Shown piece by piece: positions 31,756 through 38,764 of a stretch of 38,764 nucleotides of DNA (the stretch's first letter is position 1; each line of letters starts with the position of its first letter). A program made the translations under genes and the position numbers. The stretch spans positions 1 to 38,764 of the forward strand of contig CAZNQW010000009.1 in NCBI GenBank assembly GCA_964575225.1, given 5' to 3'. The notes beneath the pieces were generated by a model. That model did no database searches and was not told the DNA's origin. It saw nothing but the letters and a program-made list of their open reading frames with translations. Origin of the DNA: CAZNQW01 sp964575225 (GTDB lineage: Bacteria > Chloroflexota > Anaerolineae > JAAYZQ01).

Positions 31756-34083
31756 ATGTTCCCAGACTGGGAGTTCAAAGAGGGTTGGGGCACCGTCGCC
31801 TTGATGTTGATCATGCTCCTATGTGTAGCCTGGTCGATTCAAGCGGCGGCCTGGACCAGCGGCCTGTCCATCTTGCAGGTCATCGTCTTGGTCGGTGGAG
31901 TGCTTGGCATCGTGCTGGCCAAAGCCCGCATCCCGGCCCGCCTGGCCCATGCCTTGGCCCTGCTGATGGGCCTGACCTGGTCGATGTACCTGACCAGCAG
32001 GACCCTGGCAGCCAACGTCGGCCTGTCCTTTGAGACCGCTATCGGTGAGTTCGACCGAATGCTACAGGGATGGCTGTTTGCCCTGATCGCCGGTGGCACC
32101 AGCAGCGGCGACATTGTCTTTCTGTTTTTATTATGTCTACTCTTTTGGCTAATGGCGTACACCTGCGCCTGGTCGATCTTTCGCTGGCAGCAGGTCTGGT
32201 GGGCCGTCATTTTGTGCGGTGTGGCCCTGATGGTAAATTTAACCTACACGCACGCCAACCTGAACGGCTTTCTCATCGCCTACATCTTTTTCGCCCTGCT
32301 GCTCGTAGTTCGCACCAACCTGACTTTTTACCAACAAGAGTGGCAAGAAGCGCGGATCGTGTACAACTCGGAGGTGGTGTACAGCTTTTTACGAGCCGGA
32401 TTTGTTGTCATTCTTGTAGCCACCGCTCTATCCTGGCTGGCGCCTGATGTTCTCGCAAGCCGGCCCCTGCAACAGGTATGGGATAGGCTGGGCGAACCAT
32501 GGCAAAAGCTGCAAGATCAATCCACCCGTCTATTCCAAAACCTGAACTACCGCAACGAACCCGCCCTGATCAGCTTTACCCGCTCGACCAAGTTTGGGGG
32601 AGCGGTCGAGCTAACCGACAGGCCCGTCATGAACATCGAAGCAGACGCGGGGCGCTATTGGCGAGTCGTCGTCTTTCACGAGTACACCGGTGATGGCTGG
32701 AACAACACGGACACCGAAGTCATTCTGATCTCGGAAAACGAACCCACCTTATACGCCCCCGAGTTTCAGCAACGCCGCGAGGTAACCCAGACCATCACCC
32801 TCCTTCAGAACTCGGGACCGCGAGGGACCCTTGCCGCTGCGGGCCAGCCGCTGCGGGTGAGCGTTCCCTCCCGTGCCGTGGTCAGCCTGATTGCCCCGGA
32901 TAACAACACGGGAGAGATCGCAGGGCCCTCCTTATTGTCCATAGCCCCGGGCGATCCCTCAGCACTGTATGCCCAGACCCCCCTCAAGGCCGGAGAAACC
33001 TATCAGGCGGTATCCTCAGTGACAGAGGTCACCGAGAAACGTCTACGCGAAGCAGGCACAGAATACCCTACCTGGATTGTACCGCGTTACCTCCAGCTCT
33101 CCGAATCGGTTTCCGAGCAAACCAAGCAACTGGCCCAGCAGATCACAGCCCAAAGTGAGACGCCCTACGACAAGGCAATCGCCATCGAGGCCTTCCTGCG
33201 CCGCATTCCCTACAACGAAAAGATCGAGGCCCCTGCCCAAGGGCAGGACGGAGTGGATTATTTCCTCTTTGAACGGCAAGAGGGCTACTGCGACTATTAT
33301 GCATCGGCCATGGTCGTCATGCTGCGGGAGGTTGGAGTACCGGCCCGTTACGTCCGCGGCTACGGGCAGGGACAAACAGAACAAGGGGTCTATCAAGTGC
33401 TGGAAAAAGACGGGCACGCCTGGCCCGAAGTATTCTTTCCCGGCTATGGGTGGGTCGAGTTTGAGCCGACGGCTGGGGAGCCGGTGCTGATCTATCCCGG
33501 CGAGGACGGCGACCCATCCGGTCAACCAGACCGCCGAGGCCGGCGAACCGACAGACCCGAAATGGAAGGCATCGACACCCTGGATTTCGGTGACCGGGAA
33601 CCGATCTCCACGCCACCCCTTGAAACCCTTTGGACGCAGGTGCGTCCCTGGGTCGGCTTGGCTCTGCTTTTGGCGGCCCTTTTCCTGCTCCCCGCGATGT
33701 TGATTTCTGTGCGGCGGCGGCAGCGCATGGCAGAACTCAGTCTCATCGAGCGGGTGTATCAGGATTTGGTGGACTGGGTCCAGCACCTGCTCAAACTGCA
33801 CCCGCTGGCCCACCAAACCCCCCACGAGTATGCCAGCGATCTGAGCCAGCTCATGCCCCAGGGGCGAGTGGCCGTCGAACGCATCACCGATCTTTATGTA
33901 CAGGAGCGATTTGGCGGCAAGGCGATCAACGAGGAGGATGTGGAAGGGGCCTGGCAAGAGACCCGATCGGCGCTATGGCGCCGCTGGCTGTCCCTGCGAG
34001 TCGAAAACGTCCACAGGCGTCTGAGTCGGTGGGTACCGGGAACGAGGCGCTCAACCTGGTCGGAACCCGACGAGGAACCGTAG
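31756..34083 (+). CDS. TgpA-like membrane protein with transglutaminase core
   Basis: This is a 775-residue protein. The N-terminal third has about six membrane helices (DUF3488-like). A large external part carries a transglutaminase-like core with the Cys box EGYCDYYASAMVVMLREVGVPARY-type (Cys about 512) and the His box DGHAWPEVFF (His about 554). The third acidic site reads WVEFEPT, Glu in place of the usual Asp. A further helix (about residues 635-655) and a C-terminal DUF4129-like cytoplasmic domain follow. TgpA proteins are essential in Pseudomonas, with unclear chemistry; roles as protease or crosslinker are both proposed. ATG 31756 follows AGAAGG. It usually sits with a MoxR ATPase and DUF58 gene; none is nearby here. 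Confidence 0.88.
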   Translation: MFPDWEFKEGWGTVALMLIMLLCVAWSIQAAAWTSGLSILQVIVLVGGVLGIVLAKARIPARLAHALALLMGLTWSMYLTSRTLAANVGLSFETAIGEFDRMLQGWLFALIAGGTSSGDIVFLFLLCLLFWLMAYTCAWSIFRWQQVWWAVILCGVALMVNLTYTHANLNGFLIAYIFFALLLVVRTNLTFYQQEWQEARIVYNSEVVYSFLRAGFVVILVATALSWLAPDVLASRPLQQVWDRLGEPWQKLQDQSTRLFQNLNYRNEPALISFTRSTKFGGAVELTDRPVMNIEADAGRYWRVVVFHEYTGDGWNNTDTEVILISENEPTLYAPEFQQRREVTQTITLLQNSGPRGTLAAAGQPLRVSVPSRAVVSLIAPDNNTGEIAGPSLLSIAPGDPSALYAQTPLKAGETYQAVSSVTEVTEKRLREAGTEYPTWIVPRYLQLSESVSEQTKQLAQQITAQSETPYDKAIAIEAFLRRIPYNEKIEAPAQGQDGVDYFLFERQEGYCDYYASAMVVMLREVGVPARYVRGYGQGQTEQGVYQVLEKDGHAWPEVFFPGYGWVEFEPTAGEPVLIYPGEDGDPSGQPDRRGRRTDRPEMEGIDTLDFGDREPISTPPLETLWTQVRPWVGLALLLAALFLLPAMLISVRRRQRMAELSLIERVYQDLVDWVQHLLKLHPLAHQTPHEYASDLSQLMPQGRVAVERITDLYVQERFGGKAINEEDVEGAWQETRSALWRRWLSLRVENVHRRLSRWVPGTRRSTWSEPDEEP

Positions 34084-34135
34084 GCAAGTAGCAACGTCGG
34101 CCTCCTGCCAGACGCAACACTCGGCAGGCAGGAAC

Positions 34136-35779
34136 TCAAAATTCGGAGGAATGAGGGGCACCCCAGCCGCCACCCCCTGGTGTGCGCACACTCAGGACAT
34201 CCCCTGGTTTGACGTCGATCTCGACCTTCCCCGGCAGCTCGCGCTCCTCACCATCGCGGACGAGCACATTTCGCCCGCGTTGGCCCGCCTCTCCTCCCTG
34301 GAGGCCATAGGGCGCCAGCCGTCGCCGCTCCGAAAGAATGGTCACCTGCGCCGGATCCAGAAACTCGATCTCGCGCACCAGACCGTCGCCGCCAGAGAAC
34401 TTGCCGCGGCCCCCGGAACCGCTGCGGAGCGAGTAGCGCCTAACTCGCAAGGGATAGGTGTATTCCAGGGCCTCCACCGGGGTATTCAGGGTGTTGGTCA
34501 TGTGGACGTGTACGCCCGACAATCCGTCGCCAGCCGGCCCGGCCCCGGCCCCACCGCCCACCGTCTCATAGTAGGCAAAGGGTGCGTTGCGCTGGGTGTC
34601 GGCGCCGCCAATCGTCACATTGTTCATCGTCCCCAAGCTGGCCGCTGGAATCAACTCGGGCATAGCCTGAGCCAGTGCACCCATCACCACATCCACGATT
34701 CGTTGCGACGTTTCCACATTGCCGCCCGCCACGGCATGAGGTGGCGAGGCGTCCAGGACGCTGCCCTGGGGCACCACCACTTTTACCGGGACAAAGGTAC
34801 CACTGTTTACCGGGACGTCGGCGCCGGCCACACAACGCAGGACATACCAGGTGGCCGATTCGGTGATGGCCCGCACGGCATTGAGAGGACCCGATACAGC
34901 CGCGCTGGACCCGCGGAAATCAACCACCATTTCGTCGCCTGTCACCTGCACCGTGGCGCAGATCGGAGGGCCGGAGGACCGAGAGGCGCCACCCAGCAGT
35001 TCCCGCTCTTCTTTGGAGCCCCCATCGTCCAATTCATCACAAAAGGTATAGGTCCCATCGGGGATGCGGCCGATGGCCACCCGCATGAGCCGCTCGGCAT
35101 ATTGGAGCAATCCCTGGGCATAGCCCAAGGCAGCCTCTCGGCTGTAGCGCCCGACGATCCCTTGCAGACTCCGTTCCCCCACCCGATGGGCTGCCATCTG
35201 GGCCGCCAGATCGCCGCGGCGCTCGATGGGTGTGCGCACGTTTCGCAGGATGATGCGCAGGATCGCCTCCTGCATCTGCCCGCCCTCGGCGAGCTTGACC
35301 GGAGGGATAATCAACCCTTCCTGATAGATCTCGTGGGCCAGGGGCATCGAACCAGGCGACATGCCCCCCACATCGGCGTGATGGGCCCGGCTGGCCACAA
35401 AGAACGAGGGGAATTCGTCACCCTCTACAAAGACAGGGGAGACCATCGTAATATCGGGCAAATGGGTGCCGCCCAGATAGGGATCGTTGAGGACCACCAA
35501 ATCGCCTGGCTGCCAGCCGTCAAAAGCCTGCAACGCGGCCTGAACCGAAGCAGGCATGGCCCCCAGATGGACGGGAATATGGGCGGCCTGCGCGATCATG
35601 CGCCCATCGGCCAGAAAGCAGGCACAGGAGAAATCGCGGCGTTCCTTGATGTTGGGGCTATAGGCCGTGCGCCCCAGCGTGACGCCCATCTCCTCAGCCG
35701 CCGAGATGAACAGATTTTTGATGATCTCCAGGGTAATGGCATCGAGTTGGATCGCGTCTACCGACACAGCGTCCATCAT
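34136..35779 (-). CDS. hyuB: Hydantoinase B / 5-oxoprolinase-like subunit HyuB
   Basis: This is a 547-residue hydantoinase_B family protein, the usual partner of HyuA. The motifs are the expected ones: ITLEIIKNLFISAAEEMG at the N-terminus, DFSCACFLADGRMIAQ, HIPVHLGAMPASV, VLNDPYLGGTHLPDI, ARAHHADVGGMSPGSM, and SGGDGLVREIEF near the end. HyuA/HyuB enzymes hydrolyse hydantoins, 5-oxoproline or related cyclic amides using ATP, or carboxylate acetone or acetophenone in the related acetone carboxylases; substrate cannot be read from sequence. ATG 35779 overlaps the HyuA stop (ATGA). It lies convergent with the transglutaminase gene, 52 bp apart, with a hairpin (CCTGCC/GGCAGG) between them. Confidence 0.92.
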   Translation of the reverse strand: MMDAVSVDAIQLDAITLEIIKNLFISAAEEMGVTLGRTAYSPNIKERRDFSCACFLADGRMIAQAAHIPVHLGAMPASVQAALQAFDGWQPGDLVVLNDPYLGGTHLPDITMVSPVFVEGDEFPSFFVASRAHHADVGGMSPGSMPLAHEIYQEGLIIPPVKLAEGGQMQEAILRIILRNVRTPIERRGDLAAQMAAHRVGERSLQGIVGRYSREAALGYAQGLLQYAERLMRVAIGRIPDGTYTFCDELDDGGSKEERELLGGASRSSGPPICATVQVTGDEMVVDFRGSSAAVSGPLNAVRAITESATWYVLRCVAGADVPVNSGTFVPVKVVVPQGSVLDASPPHAVAGGNVETSQRIVDVVMGALAQAMPELIPAASLGTMNNVTIGGADTQRNAPFAYYETVGGGAGAGPAGDGLSGVHVHMTNTLNTPVEALEYTYPLRVRRYSLRSGSGGRGKFSGGDGLVREIEFLDPAQVTILSERRRLAPYGLQGGEAGQRGRNVLVRDGEERELPGKVEIDVKPGDVLSVRTPGGGGWGAPHSSEF

Positions 35780-37814
35780 GGTTCCTTCTCCACCGAGAGC
35801 AGGAGATTGCCCCAACCATCGACGGCCGCCACCCAGGCAGGAGGGATCACGGTCGTCGCATCCAGTTGAAATACGATGGCCGGCCCGACAAGGACATGGC
35901 CTGGACTCAACCGATCGCGATCGTACAGCGCGGCGACCATCATTCGCACGCCATCGGGCGCGTGGGCGTCGGCAAAGCCCACCGATTTGTGACCAATCTG
36001 GGCCATGCGCGGATCGGAGGGTCCCTCAGGCTGTTNNNNNNNNNNTGTTGGGAAAAGCGGGGTTTGACAGCCCGGCCCACCGCCTTCAAACGGAGGTTCA
36101 CAATCTGCACCGCCTCTTTTTCGCTGGCATAAGTAAAGCGCTGCCGGTGGGCCTCGTGGAAACCCTCGGCCAGGTCGTTGCTATCTCCCGACCAGGGGAC
36201 GATCAGCTCGTACGATTGACCCACATAGCGCATGTCGAGAGCAGGCTGAAGGACCATCTGATCCTCGGAGATCCCTTCGGCCAGAAGATCGGCTCGGGCT
36301 TGCTGCTGCAACGGCTCAAAGAGGCGCTCCAGGGCCGTACGATCCACCTGATCCAAGTGCAGCATCACCGTGCGCGAGTAATCCTTGACGACATCGGCCA
36401 GAACCATTCCCAGAGCCGACAACACCCCCGGATGGGGTGGGATCAGCACGCGGGGGATCGAAAGGGCTGAAGCCAGTTCGCAGGCATGGAGCGGACCGGC
36501 GCCCCCAAAAGCCACCAACGCTAATTCCCGCGGGTCGTGCCCGCGCTCCACCGAGATGGTGCGGATGGCCCGTTCCATGTTCGAGTTTGCCACGCGCACC
36601 ACGCCCCAGGCAGCCGCTTCCAGGGATAAGCCGAGCGATCGGGCAAGGGTCCCCATTCCATCCCGGGCGCGTTCCACATCCAAGGGCATGCGCCCACCCA
36701 AAAAGCGATCGGCATCGAGCCTGCCCAGGATCAGATGGGCATCGGTGACCGTGATCTCGTGAGCCTCTTCCCGGCCATAGCAGATCGGGCCTGGATCGGA
36801 ACCCGCGCTTTCGGGTCCCACCCGCAGGGCACCCCCTGCATCCAGGCGAGCGATCGAACCACCCCCAGCGCCCACGGTATGAATATCAATGATGGGCAGC
36901 CGCAGGGGCATCCCGGCGATGGCCCCCTCAGTGGTTTCCTGCACGCGCCCAGGGCACAGGGAGACATCGGTGCTGGTTCCTCCCATGTCGAAGGAAATGA
37001 CCTGATCGATGCCCGCCATGTGGGCCAGCTCAAAGGCGCCGACCACCCCGCCCGCCGGGCCCGATAATGCAGTGCGTGCCGCCAGAGTGCGCGCGGCCGA
37101 TGCCGATATGCTGCCGCCGTTGGACTGCATAATCCTCAGCCGCCGCCCCTCCAACCCCTGTTCCAGGTTGGCCAGGTAGCGGCTCATCAGGGGCGCTACA
37201 TAGGCATTGATCACGGTGGTCGCCGTGCGCTCGTATTCGCGGTATTCGGGCAGAACCTCGCACGACAACGAGACAAAAGGAGCACGATCCTGGGCCAGAG
37301 CCAGAATCTGCTCCCGCACTTGCTGCTCGTGGGTAGGATTCAGAAAGGAGAACAACAGGCAGACCGCCACCGATTCGACGTCTTCAGCCAGAATCCGACG
37401 GGCCACCGCTTCCAAGGCCGCTGGCTCTGGCTGGATGAGCACACGGCCATAACAATCGATCCGTTCCGATAGCTCGAAACGCCAGTGAGCGGGCACCAGA
37501 GCCGGAGGACGTGTGGGATGGAGCGCATAGAGGTCAGGTCGGTTCTGGCGCCCAATCTCGAGCACATCGCAGAAACCCTCTGTGGTGACCAGAGCCGTGG
37601 GCGCTCCACGTCTCTCCAGCAGGGCGTTGGTCGCGACGGTTGCGCCGTGGACAACCGTCACTTCGGGCCCGGCCTCCAGATCGGCCATGCCCTGCAAAAT
37701 AGAAAGGGATGGATCGCGGGCCGAGGTCAGCAACTTGTGAATGCGAACCTGGCCCGCGCCATCCAAAAAGACAAAATCGGTAAAGGTTCCCCCAACGTCG
37801 ATGCCGAGCAGCAT
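35776..37814 (-). CDS. hyuA: Hydantoinase A / 5-oxoprolinase-like subunit HyuA, frame broken at an assembly gap
   Basis: This is a protein of about 680 residues, the usual HyuA length. It has the actin-like ATP site GIDVGGTFTDFVF at the N-terminus, then HGATVATNALLERRG, SFDMGGTSTDVSL, GAGGGSIARLD and FGGAGPLHACELA. It catalyses the ATP-dependent half of cyclic amide hydrolysis with HyuB. The 10-N gap at 36036-36045 shifts the frame: the C-terminal part (QPEGPSDPRMAQIGHKSVGF onward, stop at 35776) is in another frame than the rest. I join the two because both halves match HyuA and the gap explains the shift. ATG 37814 overlaps the upstream gene's stop by one base (TGATG). Confidence 0.88.
36036..36045. 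other. 10-N scaffold gap inside hyuA
   Basis: Ten N bases. The reading frame differs on the two sides, so the gap size is not true to length. Confidence 0.99.
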
Positions 37815-38761
37815 CAGGCGGTCTCTGCCTCCACCTCTGCCTTGACAGCCATGCCCGTCATCTCGCGATAGGCCAGCGTCCAGGTGGCAGACGTAAAGGT
37901 CTGAACGATGGCGCCGACGAGCGCGCTGATGATCAGCGCCAGGATTCCACCAAAGCAGATCGGTATAAGGATCCATGCCCCCGGATCGACTTGGGAAAAG
38001 ATGCCCACCAAGGGCAGCGATACGCCCAACATCGCCCCAAATATCAGGCCAAACAGGATCATGCCGATGACCAAAAAGATCAGCCACAGGATGATGGTCG
38101 TTCCCAAGTTCGCCTTCAGGACCTCCCACCCGCGCTTAAAGGCGTCGATCCAGCCCAGCCCTTCCAGCATGGCGGCCCGCTCGCCATAGACGCGGATCTG
38201 CTCCAACACGATACCCACAGGAACAGCCACGCAGCAAAGGCCTCCAAGGCACACGATCGACAGCCGAACCATGATCCAGGCCGGCGCACCCGAATCAAAG
38301 GCTTCCTCCAATCCAACACCACCGACTATCATAGCGACAGCCGCAACGACGCCGACCAGGACCAAGAGCAAGATCGGCAAACTTGCCAGGACACTGAGTC
38401 CAAACAGCGTCCAGAAGCGGCTGACCCCAGCTCGCCAGGCCTGGCCCAGGGTCATGTTCTCCTCCTGTTCCACCTGTTCGACGCCGGCGATCAGTCCACC
38501 CCGGCCGATGAGCGACAAAACCCAGAGAGCGATACCAACGATCAGGGCAAGGCAGCCGACCCCGACCATAACACCAACCATCTCGGGTGGGATCTGCATG
38601 CCCTGATGACCGGCCCACTCTCCGGCGTCGCCGCTGAAATTGATGTTCGAGCTACCGCCGCCACCACCGCTGCCCAGGGCTGCCAGAAACCCCAACACCC
38701 ACAAAGCTTTATAGCGCCAGGTGATCTGCCAGGCACGACTGAGAACTCGACCGAAATCCAT
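37814..38761 (-). CDS. Polytopic membrane protein of unknown function
   Basis: This is a 315-residue protein with about five or six membrane helices. It begins MDFGRVLSRAWQITWRYKALWVLGF, followed by a Gly-rich loop (GSGGGGGSS), and has an amphipathic segment GWIDAFKRGWEVLKANLG, a pattern seen in the DUF4013/DUF975-like and GDPD-membrane-domain families. Family assignment is tentative. It is complete: ATG at 38761, 3 bp from the window end, so its promoter is not visible. Its stop overlaps the hyuA start by one base, so the three genes form one operon; a role in uptake of the hydantoinase substrate is a guess from position. Confidence 0.75.
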   Translation of the reverse strand: MDFGRVLSRAWQITWRYKALWVLGFLAALGSGGGGGSSNINFSGDAGEWAGHQGMQIPPEMVGVMVGVGCLALIVGIALWVLSLIGRGGLIAGVEQVEQEENMTLGQAWRAGVSRFWTLFGLSVLASLPILLLVLVGVVAAVAMIVGGVGLEEAFDSGAPAWIMVRLSIVCLGGLCCVAVPVGIVLEQIRVYGERAAMLEGLGWIDAFKRGWEVLKANLGTTIILWLIFLVIGMILFGLIFGAMLGVSLPLVGIFSQVDPGAWILIPICFGGILALIISALVGAIVQTFTSATWTLAYREMTGMAVKAEVEAETA

Positions 38762-38764
38762 TTT

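Noticed and set aside
34151..35869. 572-codon open frame on the plus strand
   Set aside because: It is the exact antisense of hyuB, with no ribosome-binding site and no protein-like motif. Codon bias at high GC keeps such frames open.
1..38764. tRNA, rRNA, integrase or intact transposase genes
   Set aside because: I looked on both strands for tRNA cloverleaf signatures, rRNA signatures and transposase DDE or HUH motifs and saw none. A tool-based scan was not possible.

Overview
This window looks like a scaffold from a monoderm member of the Chloroflexota (Anaerolineae/Caldilineae-like), probably a metagenome assembly. The taxonomic call is an inference. It rests on a complete Tad (type IVb) pilus operon without a secretin, long Pro/Thr-rich surface proteins, an LPxTG-like sorting signal (MPATG), a secreted DUF11 protein ending in IYLPVIHR, and tandem M42 peptidases. 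The record has assembly scars: a full 34-nt Illumina adapter is fused to the left end (11-44), and there are three 10-N gaps (16981-16990, 20260-20269, 36036-36045), two of which break the reading frame of the gene they lie in.

Left third (46-15708, + strand). The C-terminal part of a NarL-type sensor kinase is followed by a Flp-like pilin with its own strong promoter and terminator. Two TadE-like and one TadG-like minor pilins come next. Then come a large secreted Kelch/DUF11/CARDB protein and a Pro/Thr-stalked, sortase-type surface protein. The secretion machinery follows: CpaB, a receiver-TadZ (CpaE) fusion, the CpaF ATPase, TadB and TadC. The run continues into comF and hpf and ends at a hairpin. 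A low-molecular-weight tyrosine phosphatase with a consensus-like promoter lies beyond. The matching prepilin peptidase is elsewhere, at 24895-25674 on the minus strand.

Middle (15731-24727). There are two coupled family-2 glycosyltransferases, a lipoprotein with FlgD-like Ig segments and a clear terminator, a divergent old-yellow-enzyme reductase, a GH2 beta-mannosidase-like glycosidase and aspS. Between aspS and the glycosidase is an untranslated stretch of about 220 nt on the minus strand. It has a candidate promoter, several compensating helices and a perfect terminator hairpin just before the glycosidase ribosome-binding site. It is either a cis-acting leader (riboswitch or attenuator) or an orphan structured RNA, and it is the most interesting unexplained element here.

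Right part (24895-38761). A six-gene minus-strand run starts at a fully consensus promoter (TTGACA-17-TATAAT): three M42 aminopeptidases, a zinc-ribbon membrane protein, a TPR protein and the prepilin peptidase. Upstream is a two-gene unit for small membrane and Thr-rich surface proteins. It is separated by a 650-bp palindrome-rich intergenic region from a divergent transglutaminase-like membrane protein (TgpA type). The window ends with a translationally coupled minus-strand operon: a polytopic membrane protein, HyuA and HyuB. No tRNA, rRNA, CRISPR array or intact transposase gene was found.
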